DNA from: Ruminococcus flavefaciens
Lineage (GTDB): Bacteria; Bacillota; Clostridia; Oscillospirales; Ruminococcaceae
Length of the DNA stretch: 64,000 nt
Direction: 5' to 3'
NCBI GenBank assembly: GCA_023662725.1
Contig: JAMPIL010000006.1
Location: forward strand, 1-64,000
The translations under genes were made by a program, and so were the position numbers. Of the stretch, positions 14,247-23,387 are shown piece after piece (position 1 is the first letter of the stretch; the number at the start of each line of letters is the position of its first letter). A model generated the notes under the pieces. That model was given only the letters and a program-made list of their open reading frames with translations, ran no database searches and was not told the origin of the DNA.

Positions 14247-17018
14247 ATGAAAAAAATATTGGACTGGAATAAATATCTTGAAACTGCCGCAAAAGCCGTT
14301 GCAGAGGGAATAGTTATGCTCAAAAATGACAATAATGCTCTGCCGCTTAATCTGGAAGAAGAAATTTCTGTTTTCGGAAGAATTCAGCTTAATTATTATA
14401 AAAGCGGAACGGGTTCCGGAGGCATGGTAAACGTTTCAAAGGTAACAGGAATAATCGATGGTCTTATTGAAGCCAGAGTTAAAATAAACGAGGAGCTTCT
14501 TGAAACATACCGCAAGTGGAGTGAAAATAATCCGTTTGACCTTGGAGAAGGCTGGGGCAGTGAACCGTGGTCGCAAAAGGAAATGCCTCTTGATTCTGAA
14601 ACTGTAAAAAAAGCAGCAGAAAAAAGTTCTACCGCTATCGTTATAATCGGACGAACAGCCGGAGAAGAAATGGACGCAAAGCTTGAAGGGGGATCGTATC
14701 TTCTTACCGCAGACGAGCTTGATATGCTTGAAAAGGTTAGAAAAGAATTCAAAAAAATGGTAGTTCTTCTCAATGTAGGAGGACTTGTCGATATGTCTTT
14801 TGTAGATAAATACGCTCCTGATTCGGTTCTTTACGTATGGCAGGGGGGGATGACGGGAGGAACTGGAACGGCTGCTGTTCTTACCGGAAAAACAAGTCCT
14901 TCCGGCAAACTTCCCGATACGATCGCATATAACGTTTCAGATTATCCGTCCGATCTATATTTCGGCGATAAAGAGAGGAATTTCTACAAAGAAGATATTT
15001 TTGTCGGATACCGCTGGTTTGAAACATTTGCAAAAGATAAGGTACGCTATCCGTTCGGATATGGTTTATCGTATACAACTTTTGATATAAAACCGACCAA
15101 TACAACCGGAAACGGTATTGAAGTCACACTTAACGTTAACGTCACAAACACCGGAAAATACAGCGGCAAAGAAGTTGTGCAGGTTTATTGCGAAGCTCCG
15201 CAGGGAAAACTCGGAAAAGCTGCAAGAATCCTCTGCGGATTTGAGAAAACCAAAGAGCTGGCTCCGAATGAATCACAGGAACTTGAAATAAAAATCCAGC
15301 TCTCTGACCTCATGTCGTACGACGATTCCGGAGTTTCCGGAAATATCTCATGCTGGGTAATGGAGGCAGGGGATTATACATTCTATGTTGGAAATGATGT
15401 AAGAAATGCCGTTCCTGCGCTGACCGTAACTCAGCCGAATACTGCTGTCTGGGAAAAATGTGTGCAGGCTTTAGCTCCGGTTCTGCCGTTTGAAAGAATA
15501 AGAGCGATTGGTTCGGGCGACGATCTTACATACAAAACAGAGCCTGTTCCGCTTAACAAAGCTGATGAATCCCAGAGAAGAATCTACAGACTTCCGAAAG
15601 AGATACCATATACCGGCGACAAGGGAATAAAGCTTATAGATGTTAAAAATAAAAAGAACAACATGAATGAATTTATCGCACAGCTTTCTGATTACGCTCT
15701 TGAATGTATAATTCGTGGCGAAGGAATGGGAAGTCCGAGAGTAACTGCCGGAACAGCTTCGGCTTTCGGCGGAGTTACTGATGAGCTCTCTGCATTCGGA
15801 ATTCCGGCGGGATGCTGTTCAGACGGTCCTTCCGGAATGAGACTTGATTGCGGCACAAAGGCATTCAGCCTGCCAAACGGAACTATGATAGCTTCAACTT
15901 TCAATAAAGAGCTTATTACAGAACTTTTTGAATTTATGGGAACAGAAATGACCGCCAATAATGTAGATTGTCTGCTCGGACCGGGAATGAATATCCACCG
16001 TCATCCGCTTAATGGACGAAACTTTGAATACTTCTCGGAAGATCCGTTCCTTACAGGTTCAATGGCTGCCGCTGAACTTATCGGACTTCACAATGCTGGA
16101 GTAACCGGAACGATAAAACACTTCTGCGGAAATAATCAGGAGACCAACCGTCATTTTCTTGATTCGGTAATATCCGAAAGAGCGCTTCGTGAGATTTATC
16201 TGAAAGGCTTTGAAATTGCTGTAAAAAGGGGAAAAGCCGATTCTATAATGACAACATACGGATCTGTCAACGGTATCTGGACAGCCGGAAGCTTTGATCT
16301 CAATACAACGATTCTTCGTGAAGAATGGGGATTCAAGGGCTTTACAATGACCGACTGGTGGGCAAATATCAACGAGAGAGGCGGCGAACCGACAAGAAAT
16401 AATTTTGCCGCTATGGCAAGAGCCCAGAACGACGTTTATATGGTCTGCGCCGACAGTTCCGATAATGAAGATACTACTGCTGAATCTCTTGAAAACGGAA
16501 CTCTTACAAGAGCTGAACTCCAGAGAAACGCTAAAAATATACTGACTTTCCTGTTGAAGACGAACGCTCTTAAACGTCTTGCCGGAGAAGCTGATACAGT
16601 TGAAATAATCGGTCGTGACGATTCTGAAAACGAAGAATCATCCCCGGTGATCTGGTATGATATTGATGAAAAGCTTAAAATTGATCTTGGGGGAGTAAAG
16701 AGCCAAAAGGACAGCAACTACAGTTTTGCGCTCAAAGTTTCACAAACAGGATGGTATAATGTTACCATAACTGCTTCGTCAGAAGCCGGCGAGCTTGCAC
16801 AGATTCCGGTTACGCTTTTCCTTACAGGTTCAGCAAGCGGTACTTTCACATGGAACGGCACAGACGGAAAGCCGGTTTCAATGACCAAAGAAGCTCCGAT
16901 GTTCTCACATTTTACCGCTGTAAGACTGTATTTCGCACAAAATGGTCTTGATCTTCACAGCATAACGTTTGAGCTTTCACGTCCGTCAGGAAATATAGTA
17001 TCATCGGAAGAGGAATAA
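14247..17018 (+). CDS. Domain-permuted GH3 beta-glucosidase
   Basis: The 923-residue protein is a glycoside hydrolase family 3 enzyme with its domains in reversed order. The N-terminal part (about 1-275) is the alpha/beta sandwich domain (AIVIIGRTAGEEMDAK, then WQGGMTGGTGTAAVLTGKTS and RYPFGYGLSYTTF). A fibronectin-III-like domain follows (about 280-385), then the TIM-barrel domain (about 480-780) with GPGMNIHRHPLNGRNFEYFS, TGTIKHFCGNNQETNRH and the nucleophile aspartate in GFTMTDWWA (residue 703). The last 120 residues look like a beta-sandwich. This order is known from Ruminococcus albus-type beta-glucosidases. There is no signal peptide, so it acts on imported oligosaccharides such as cello-oligomers; the exact substrate is not certain. 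AACGAGGT precedes the ATG. Confidence 0.93.
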   Translation: MKKILDWNKYLETAAKAVAEGIVMLKNDNNALPLNLEEEISVFGRIQLNYYKSGTGSGGMVNVSKVTGIIDGLIEARVKINEELLETYRKWSENNPFDLGEGWGSEPWSQKEMPLDSETVKKAAEKSSTAIVIIGRTAGEEMDAKLEGGSYLLTADELDMLEKVRKEFKKMVVLLNVGGLVDMSFVDKYAPDSVLYVWQGGMTGGTGTAAVLTGKTSPSGKLPDTIAYNVSDYPSDLYFGDKERNFYKEDIFVGYRWFETFAKDKVRYPFGYGLSYTTFDIKPTNTTGNGIEVTLNVNVTNTGKYSGKEVVQVYCEAPQGKLGKAARILCGFEKTKELAPNESQELEIKIQLSDLMSYDDSGVSGNISCWVMEAGDYTFYVGNDVRNAVPALTVTQPNTAVWEKCVQALAPVLPFERIRAIGSGDDLTYKTEPVPLNKADESQRRIYRLPKEIPYTGDKGIKLIDVKNKKNNMNEFIAQLSDYALECIIRGEGMGSPRVTAGTASAFGGVTDELSAFGIPAGCCSDGPSGMRLDCGTKAFSLPNGTMIASTFNKELITELFEFMGTEMTANNVDCLLGPGMNIHRHPLNGRNFEYFSEDPFLTGSMAAAELIGLHNAGVTGTIKHFCGNNQETNRHFLDSVISERALREIYLKGFEIAVKRGKADSIMTTYGSVNGIWTAGSFDLNTTILREEWGFKGFTMTDWWANINERGGEPTRNNFAAMARAQNDVYMVCADSSDNEDTTAESLENGTLTRAELQRNAKNILTFLLKTNALKRLAGEADTVEIIGRDDSENEESSPVIWYDIDEKLKIDLGGVKSQKDSNYSFALKVSQTGWYNVTITASSEAGELAQIPVTLFLTGSASGTFTWNGTDGKPVSMTKEAPMFSHFTAVRLYFAQNGLDLHSITFELSRPSGNIVSSEEE

Positions 17019-17021
17019 TAT

Positions 17022-17363
17022 ATGAACATACAAATTTTCGGTGCAAAAAAATGCTTCGACACTAAAAAAGCAGAACGTTTCTTTAAAGAGCGTGGCATTA
17101 AATATCAGCTTATAGACATGAAGGAAAAGGGAATGAGCAAGGGAGAATTCAACAGCGTTGCAGGCGCTGTCGGAGGTGCTGAAAAACTTATCAATGAAAA
17201 TGCCAAAGACAAGGATATGCTCGCTTTACTGAAATATCTTTCGGATGATGACCGCAATGAGAAGATTCTTGAAAATCCTCAGATAATAAAAACCCCTATA
17301 GTCAGGAACGGAAAAAAGGCAACAATAGGGTATTGTCCGGAGATCTGGAAAGAATGGGAATGA
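17022..17363 (+). CDS. ArsC/Spx-family thioredoxin-fold protein
   Basis: The 113-residue protein starts 3 bp after the GH3 stop, so the two are co-transcribed. It has the ArsC-family layout: NIQIFGAKKCFDTKKAERFF (about 2-21, active-site Cys11), RGIKYQLIDMKEKGMSKGEF (about 24-43) and the cis-proline region IIKTPIVRNGKKATIGY (about 87-103). The usual second cysteine of Spx (CxxC) is absent. The arsenate-reductase arginine cannot be assigned with confidence, so arsenate reduction is not assured. Pairing with a beta-glucosidase gives no functional hint. Confidence 0.8.
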   Translation: MNIQIFGAKKCFDTKKAERFFKERGIKYQLIDMKEKGMSKGEFNSVAGAVGGAEKLINENAKDKDMLALLKYLSDDDRNEKILENPQIIKTPIVRNGKKATIGYCPEIWKEWE

Positions 17364-17417
17364 ATTTGCGAATTTTATAAAAAATTTCAAAATAGTAGTG
17401 CAAATTATAAAAAAATA

Positions 17418-17426
17418 TGTTATAAT
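17418..17426 (+). promoter_or_regulatory. Extended -10 promoter of the SPFH operon
   Basis: TGTTATAAT at 17418-17426 is an extended -10 element. A weak GTGCAA lies 17 bp upstream. It is 70 bp before the SPFH gene. Confidence 0.55.
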
Positions 17427-17495
17427 AAAAATGTCAGTTTCTTTCTGAAAAAATATAGTTAATTTATAGGGATTATCCCGAAAGGAGTATTAATT

Positions 17496-18902
17496 ATGGG
17501 AATTATTCGTGCCGCTCTTGTCGGAGCAGGTTCAACTATGGCAGATCAGTGGATGGAATTTTACTCATACGATTCCATTCCGGCAAACGTTCTTGTTTTA
17601 AGAGCAAAAAGACAAGTCGGAAAGCATTCCTCAAATAAAAAGGGAAGCGATAAGATCATTTCTGACGGAAGTAAAATTGTAGTTAATGAAGGTCAGGCAA
17701 TGATAATGGTTGATCAGGGAATGGTTGTCGAAATTGCAACAACTCCCGGTATTTATACATATAATTCTGCTGATTCACCAAGTATTTTTTCAAGCTCGCT
17801 CGGAGAGGGACTGAAAAATACATTCAAGGAAATGTGGGAACGTATAAAGTTCGGCGGAGACGCTGCAAAAGATCAGAGAATTTATTATTTTAATACTAAA
17901 GAGCTTCTTGATAATAAATTCGGAACTCAGAATCCTGTTCCGTTCAGAGTAACGTATGCCGATCTCGGAAGAAGCTTTACTGTTGGAGTTCGCTGCAACG
18001 GTACTTATTCCTATCAGATAACAGATCCGGTTCTTTTCTATTCAAACGTATGCGGAAACGTAGCCGGAACTTACACAAGAGATAATCTCGATGCACAGTT
18101 AAAATCTGAATTTCTCGACTCTCTCCAACCGGCTTTTGCAAGTATTTCCGCAACCGGAATCAGATATGACGAACTTCCGGGCAAGCAGAGAGAAGTTAGA
18201 GACGCTATGAAGCGTGAACTTACTGCTGACTGGATCGATCGCAGAGGTATCACTCTTGGAGGAGTTTCAATTAATTCTGCAACTATTTCTGCTGAAGATA
18301 CAAAAAGGATCCAGCAGTTTGAAGACAGAGCATGGAATGCAAATCCTTCTAACGCTGCTGCAACGCTCGTTGAAGCTCAGGCTCAGGCAATGCAGAATGC
18401 TGCAAGCAATCCTAACGGAGCAGCTATGGGATTCTACGGAATGGGTATGTCACAGCAGGCAGGCGGATTGAACGCTCAGAATTTATTCGCTATGGGAGCA
18501 GCTCAGCAGGCTCAGAATCAACAGACTGCATCGACGGAAAACAACTCATGGAAATGCGATTGCGGAACATCCAATACAGGTAAATTCTGTGCTAACTGCG
18601 GTAAACCAAAACCGGCGCCGGTTAATGCTTGGAAATGCGAATGCGGAAGTGAGAACACAGGCAAATTCTGTGCAGAATGCGGAAAGCCAAAACCGGCAAA
18701 CTCCGGATTGGACGGATGGACTTGTTCCTGTGGAGCTGTAAACAAAGGAAAGTTCTGCGCTGAATGCGGCAGCCAAAAACCGGCAGGCGCACCTCTTTAT
18801 AAATGTGATAAATGCGGCTGGGAACCGGAAGATCCGTTTAATCCTCCTAAATTCTGCGCTGAGTGCGGAGATCCGTTTAACGACGCTGATATTGTTAAGT
18901 AA
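17496..18902 (+). CDS. SPFH-domain protein with four C-terminal zinc ribbons
   Basis: The 468-residue protein belongs to the YdjI-like SPFH/band-7 group (also annotated virion core protein-like). The SPFH part (about 25-280) includes VNEGQAMIMVDQGMVVEIAT and RVTYADLGRSFTVGVRCNGT. A Gln/Ala-rich linker follows (about 285-345). Four zinc-ribbon repeats end the protein: three of the WxCxCG...GKFCxxCGxxKP type and a last YKCDKCGW...KFCAECGDPF. No transmembrane segment is visible. In other Firmicutes this protein is encoded with a zinc-ribbon membrane protein and a TPM-domain protein, as here, and is thought to assemble at the membrane. GAAAGGAG precedes the ATG. Confidence 0.88.
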   Translation: MGIIRAALVGAGSTMADQWMEFYSYDSIPANVLVLRAKRQVGKHSSNKKGSDKIISDGSKIVVNEGQAMIMVDQGMVVEIATTPGIYTYNSADSPSIFSSSLGEGLKNTFKEMWERIKFGGDAAKDQRIYYFNTKELLDNKFGTQNPVPFRVTYADLGRSFTVGVRCNGTYSYQITDPVLFYSNVCGNVAGTYTRDNLDAQLKSEFLDSLQPAFASISATGIRYDELPGKQREVRDAMKRELTADWIDRRGITLGGVSINSATISAEDTKRIQQFEDRAWNANPSNAAATLVEAQAQAMQNAASNPNGAAMGFYGMGMSQQAGGLNAQNLFAMGAAQQAQNQQTASTENNSWKCDCGTSNTGKFCANCGKPKPAPVNAWKCECGSENTGKFCAECGKPKPANSGLDGWTCSCGAVNKGKFCAECGSQKPAGAPLYKCDKCGWEPEDPFNPPKFCAECGDPFNDADIVK

Positions 18903-18930
18903 TCTTCATAAGAGTTAGTGAGTTGATTTT

Positions 18931-20010
18931 ATGTCAGAATTAATGGAATATCAGTGTCCATGCTGTTCAGCAAAACTTGAATTCAATACAGGAACGCAGA
19001 ACATGAGATGTCCTTATTGTGATTCTGAATTTGATATCAATGCGGTTGTACAGCATGATAGTGAAATTGCTTCAGAAAATGAAGAAATGAAATGGGACAC
19101 CAACGCAGGAGATCAGTGGAACGAGTCGGAACTCTCCGGAATGAGCGTATACTCCTGCAAATCATGCGGAGCCGAAATAATGACCGATTCCACAACTGCG
19201 GCATCAAAATGTCCTTACTGCGACAGTCCGATAGTTATGGCAGGAAGTTTTGCAGGCGATCTTAAACCAGATTACGTCATTCCGTTCAAGCTTGATAAAG
19301 AAGCTGCAAAAGCTGCGCTGAATCGTTATTTGGATGGAAAAATACTTCTGCCGAAGGTGTTCCGTGAGGAAAATCACATTGATGAGATCAAAGGCGTTTA
19401 CGTTCCGGTATGGCTCTTCAATGCCGAAGCAGACGCCAGAATGTCATTTAAAGCTGAAAAAAGAAGAACTTGGAACGATAATTCATATAATTATATCGAA
19501 ACCAGTACATATTCGGCTTATCGTTCGGGTAAAGTTGCTTTTGAACTGGTTCCAGTCGACGGTTCTGAAAAAATGGACGATGATCTTATGGAATCTATAG
19601 AACCTTATAATTTTAAGGAAGCAGTGGATTTTAATACTGCTTATCTTTCAGGTTATCTTGCTGACCGCTATGATGTTTCAGCCGAGCAAAGTATAGGAAA
19701 AGCTAACGATAGAATACGAAAGAGTGCGGAGGACGTATTTAAAGAGACTGTTACCGGATATAGTTCTGTTCTGATAGAAAAGAGCAATATTAAGTTAAAT
19801 AACGGTAAGGCAAAGTATGCCCTTTATCCCGTATGGCTTCTTAACACAACATGGAACGGAGAAAAATACACATTTGCAATGAACGGTCAGACCGGAAAAT
19901 TTGTAGGGAATCTTCCTGTTGATAAAGCAAAAGCTGCAAAATGGTTTGGTGCGATAACGGTTATCGGAACCGCTGTAGTGTACGCATTATCGTATTTTCT
20001 CGGACTTTAA
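18931..20010 (+). CDS. Zinc-ribbon membrane-anchored partner protein
   Basis: The 359-residue product begins with two zinc-ribbon units: QCPCCSAKLEFNTGTQNMRC with PYCDSEF (about 8-34) and SCKSCGAEIMTDSTTAASKC with PYC (about 75-97). A long beta-rich domain follows (about 115-325). A single hydrophobic helix (about 337-357) closes the protein, so the bulk faces the cytoplasm. This is the usual partner of the SPFH/zinc-ribbon protein encoded 28 bp upstream. Its biochemical role is unknown; some databases mislabel the group as PriA-like because of the zinc ribbons, but no helicase motif is present. Confidence 0.82.
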   Translation: MSELMEYQCPCCSAKLEFNTGTQNMRCPYCDSEFDINAVVQHDSEIASENEEMKWDTNAGDQWNESELSGMSVYSCKSCGAEIMTDSTTAASKCPYCDSPIVMAGSFAGDLKPDYVIPFKLDKEAAKAALNRYLDGKILLPKVFREENHIDEIKGVYVPVWLFNAEADARMSFKAEKRRTWNDNSYNYIETSTYSAYRSGKVAFELVPVDGSEKMDDDLMESIEPYNFKEAVDFNTAYLSGYLADRYDVSAEQSIGKANDRIRKSAEDVFKETVTGYSSVLIEKSNIKLNNGKAKYALYPVWLLNTTWNGEKYTFAMNGQTGKFVGNLPVDKAKAAKWFGAITVIGTAVVYALSYFLGL

Positions 20011-20037
20011 TAAATTAAAGGTGGGTTCGGTTCTGAT

Positions 20038-20241
20038 ATGAATATTCTTATTTCTTTAGTAATTGCTATTATAATTGCTGCGATTGTCGTTAGATGTATG
20101 ATCTCTCAGTTGAAAACAGTAAGGCACAAAGCTGGGGCTTCTGATTATAAGAAGCAGGATAGCTTCAGGTTAGACGAAAGAAGAGATACTTTTCTCTATA
20201 AACGGGTAACTAAAACTCCGATAAACGACAATAAAAAATGA
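20038..20241 (+). CDS. Short protein resembling only the tail of TPM-domain partners
   Basis: The 67-residue product has one N-terminal transmembrane helix (ILISLVIAIIIAAIVVRCMI) and a basic tail containing KTVRHKAGASDYKKQDSF and RDTFLYKRVTKT. That tail matches the C-terminal end of the TPM-domain membrane proteins that usually complete this operon, but the extracytoplasmic TPM domain is missing. So this looks like a reduced version that keeps only the anchor and cytoplasmic tail. GGTGGG precedes the ATG, and a terminator follows at once. Whether the short form is functional is unknown. Confidence 0.65.
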   Translation: MNILISLVIAIIIAAIVVRCMISQLKTVRHKAGASDYKKQDSFRLDERRDTFLYKRVTKTPINDNKK

Positions 20242-20244
20242 AAA

Positions 20245-20280
20245 AACTGCTGCACGTTTAAGTGCAGCAGTTAATTTTTT
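20245..20280. terminator. Strong bidirectional terminator
   Basis: AACTGCTGCAC (20245-20255) pairs with GTGCAGCAGTT (20262-20272), followed by TTTTTT, with A-runs on the other side. It separates the SPFH operon from the convergent pectate lyase gene. Confidence 0.9.
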
Positions 20281-20281
20281 C

Positions 20282-23158
20282 TTATTTACTGTAAACAATT
20301 TTTATAATTTCTTTTCTGAGAAGAACCATATCAAAAACGTCAACAGCTCCGTCTTTGTTCATATCACCGATCTCGAACTGTTTGCGTGTGAATTTCTCAG
20401 TTCCAAGCAGATACTTCTGAAGAAGAACTATATCGGCAATGTTAATTTTTCCATCAAGTGAAAGATCTCCGGACGGATTAACAGGAGTAGGTTCAGTAGT
20501 AGTAGTTGTCGTAACAGTAGTAGTTGTTGAAGTTGTCGTGGTGGTAGTATTGGTTGTTGTATAAGTTTCTGCGATCCAGTTCTGGCATGATACACCGTTA
20601 AGCTCCCACTGCCTTACATTTGCTCCGGCAGACGAACTTGCATCCGCAACTTCAATTCCCTTTGTATAACGTCCGGTCGATTTATCATAAGAAGTTCTTG
20701 TGACAATGCAGTATGAACCGTCAGGATTCTTGACAAATCTCATCATCTGAGTATTTGAAGATGAATTTCTTGCCGAGATTTCAGCGTTTCCGTTATTGAT
20801 ATTCACATATCTGCTGCCTGCAAGATCAGAAACGATATAATAAAGATCACCGGTAGCTGATTTAAGAGTCCATGAATTCCAATCGCCTGAATTATTTTCT
20901 CCTGAACCGTTTGCACCCCATTGCTGAACGTTTGCGCCGTCCTCATCTTTACCTTCTGCGACTTCCATGTAGAGACCGGATGCAGCATTTTTGAACATAT
21001 AATGAACTGTTGTATCCATTTTCTCGCCTGAAAATTCAACTTCTTCAAATGTCCAGTTCTGGCAGGATGAACCTGTTTTTTCCCACAGTTGACAGTTTGC
21101 GCCGGAAGCAGTTGAAGCGCTTTCAATTTCAACAAATACATTTCCTCCGCCGACTTTGGGAATGATTTTGAAAGTTCCGTCAGAATTTGCAGCAATCATA
21201 AATTTCTGATTATCATTTCCTTTGTAGCTATAAAGAGCAATATTTGTACCATTTGTACTTTTACTGCCGCTAACGTCCATAACATAGGTTTTGTCTCCGG
21301 TCATTGACTGAATATAGTAATAACCGTCGCCAGCCGGAACAAATCTCCATGTATTCTGGATTCCTGCTTCAGATGCACCCCATTGCTGGATATTTGTTCC
21401 GTCTGCGCCTTTACCTCCGTCAACATCAAGATAAAGACCGCTGTTGGCATTTTTTATCATGAAATAGGTGTCAATAGCAATCTCGGCTGCCGTAACACCC
21501 CAGCTTTCTTCGGGAGCTTTCATAAATGTTGCTGACGGAACTCCTGCATTTTTGTACGAGCTATATTTTTCCGTGTTATTAGAGGATTGTGCACCGCTGT
21601 ATGTTGTGCAGTGACTTTTCGCTTCCGATGCGGAAAGTGCAGTATAATTGTAGTTTTTGTTCGGACGCCATGAACAGTTTTGCGCATTTCCCTCAATGGT
21701 TGTCCTGTTGCATTTTGAAAATTGCGAGCCTGATTCTGCATACGAACCGGGATAAGTTACTGTATTCCAGTCGCAGATGACGTTGCCGCCATTTGCATAA
21801 TAACAGTTTTCAGCAAAAATCTTCGAAGCAGTATGAACAGTATATGCCATGCTGAATGTATCTACATAATTGTTAAGCGAATGGAAATAACCATATCGCA
21901 TAAGACCTGGTCCTCTTGTCAGCGTTTTCTGAAAACGGTTGCTTACCAGAGACATTCGTGGGAAATTGTTGTAGGTTTTATAGGAGTTATCATCATCTGC
22001 CGGATAGCCAAGTATAAGTCCATATTCATGTAAACCAAACGAAGAGTCTGATACAGTACAGTAATCTGCATCATAGCAGCATGCCAGGAATTTATCCCAA
22101 TCCTCAAGTCCTGTTGAAGCAGTGTTATAATCGGAATGACCTGTGAAAGTACAATGATCTACCCAAAGATTCTTACCTGATCCGAAATAAACAACGATAG
22201 AGTCGTTTCCGTTTGATTCAGAATCGTGTTGAAGCTCAAAGTTTTTAATTATCAAATTGTTGCCAACACCGTTTTGGGTAGACGTACAGAACTGTACATT
22301 ATAAAGCGTATGAGCGGAGTAACTTCCGATTATAGTTTTATTGTTGTGGACGTATATTCTTCCATCCGGACAGTAATAGCGTCCTGATGAATCTTTTTTC
22401 AAACTTGTACCCTTGATATCGGCAGTAACAACGATCGTATACGGAGTATCGGAGGTTGCATATTTTTTCAGTTCGTCAAACGTTGAAACTTCAACTGTTT
22501 CTCCCAATACACCACCTATATCAGATGCCTTTATGTTTCCGGTATTGTCATCGAAGCAATATCCTGCAAACCCCTGCAAACCGGCACAGTTGAGAAGCCA
22601 TTTCTGACTGTTGGAACCATTATAATTCGATATGGAGATTACGGAGTTACCGGCTGTAAGAGCCAGCGAGGAATTGGAATAGTTCACGATTTTATAGTGC
22701 AGATCATTGCCGTGCTTATCCTGAGAAACCGGAATAATATACCAATACTGAGACTTATCGTTTTCGTTGCCATAGATAACAGTTTCCGTACCGTTTGAAA
22801 CAGAATAAGCATACGGCGTAAGAAGCCGTCCCGAAGCAGCATTGACTATTTTATAGTAATTTCCATTTGAGTTTGCACCGCAGTAATCAATGCGCCACTG
22901 CTCATTGAGCGTGCCGTTTTCAGACGCAAGAGAAGCAGAAGTTTTATCTGCTGTTGATGAAACGGTAAGATTTTTTGAATCATCGTAGAGAGCGATATTC
23001 ATAAGCTGCGGAGCGTAATCCTTTGAAAGAGCAGCATTTGTTTCGATAGGATTTCCGATACTGCTGAAATCAGCCGTAATTAAAACTGTTACCATAATTG
23101 CAAAAGCAGTTAATACTGACAACAACCTTTTGGTGAATCTTTTTGTCAAAATAATCAT
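20282..23158 (-). CDS. Secreted PL1 pectate lyase with ricin-type modules and dockerin
   Basis: The 958-residue protein has a signal peptide (about 1-43). A ricin-type beta-trefoil/CBM13-like module follows (about 45-200). Then comes a family 1 polysaccharide lyase domain (about 220-520) with NKTIIGSYSAHTLYNVQF, the KNLWVDHCTFTGHSD box and RGPGLMRYGYFHSLNNYVDT, in the Pel/Amb-type beta-helix. Two more ricin-type modules follow (about 565-705 and 720-860), with repeated NxWRF/QxW patterns. A Thr-rich linker leads to a dockerin (about 893-955: GDLSLDGKINIADIVLLQKY and GDMNKDGAVDVFDMVLLRKE). It should cleave pectate by beta-elimination as a cellulosome subunit. AAAGGA precedes the ATG. Confidence 0.92.
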   Translation of the reverse strand: MIILTKRFTKRLLSVLTAFAIMVTVLITADFSSIGNPIETNAALSKDYAPQLMNIALYDDSKNLTVSSTADKTSASLASENGTLNEQWRIDYCGANSNGNYYKIVNAASGRLLTPYAYSVSNGTETVIYGNENDKSQYWYIIPVSQDKHGNDLHYKIVNYSNSSLALTAGNSVISISNYNGSNSQKWLLNCAGLQGFAGYCFDDNTGNIKASDIGGVLGETVEVSTFDELKKYATSDTPYTIVVTADIKGTSLKKDSSGRYYCPDGRIYVHNNKTIIGSYSAHTLYNVQFCTSTQNGVGNNLIIKNFELQHDSESNGNDSIVVYFGSGKNLWVDHCTFTGHSDYNTASTGLEDWDKFLACCYDADYCTVSDSSFGLHEYGLILGYPADDDNSYKTYNNFPRMSLVSNRFQKTLTRGPGLMRYGYFHSLNNYVDTFSMAYTVHTASKIFAENCYYANGGNVICDWNTVTYPGSYAESGSQFSKCNRTTIEGNAQNCSWRPNKNYNYTALSASEAKSHCTTYSGAQSSNNTEKYSSYKNAGVPSATFMKAPEESWGVTAAEIAIDTYFMIKNANSGLYLDVDGGKGADGTNIQQWGASEAGIQNTWRFVPAGDGYYYIQSMTGDKTYVMDVSGSKSTNGTNIALYSYKGNDNQKFMIAANSDGTFKIIPKVGGGNVFVEIESASTASGANCQLWEKTGSSCQNWTFEEVEFSGEKMDTTVHYMFKNAASGLYMEVAEGKDEDGANVQQWGANGSGENNSGDWNSWTLKSATGDLYYIVSDLAGSRYVNINNGNAEISARNSSSNTQMMRFVKNPDGSYCIVTRTSYDKSTGRYTKGIEVADASSSAGANVRQWELNGVSCQNWIAETYTTTNTTTTTTSTTTTVTTTTTTEPTPVNPSGDLSLDGKINIADIVLLQKYLLGTEKFTRKQFEIGDMNKDGAVDVFDMVLLRKEIIKIVYSK

Positions 23159-23174
23159 TCCTTTCTTATAAGAC

Positions 23175-23295
23175 TTGTTCTCATAGAATATTGCAAAAAT
23201 CTTTAATCAGATTAATACGGTACAAATCCTATGAGAACAAATTTTAAAATTAATAATATTATACAATCTTTAATTAGTTTCGTCAATTAAAGATT
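23175..23295. promoter_or_regulatory. Upstream region with two perfect inverted repeats
   Basis: TTGTTCTCATAG (23175-23186) is repeated inverted as CTATGAGAACAA (23229-23240). AATCTTTAATT (23265-23275) is repeated inverted as AATTAAAGATT (23285-23295). The second could be a weak terminator of the gene at 23388. The first flanks the expected promoter of the pectate lyase gene and could be a paired operator. Confidence 0.5.
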
Positions 23296-23387
23296 ATCTC
23301 CGGTTTTGAGATTTTTTGTCATTATCATAATATAAACAAGTAAAATAATCTTCTTATCATGCATTTAAAAATATGATTTTCCACAGT

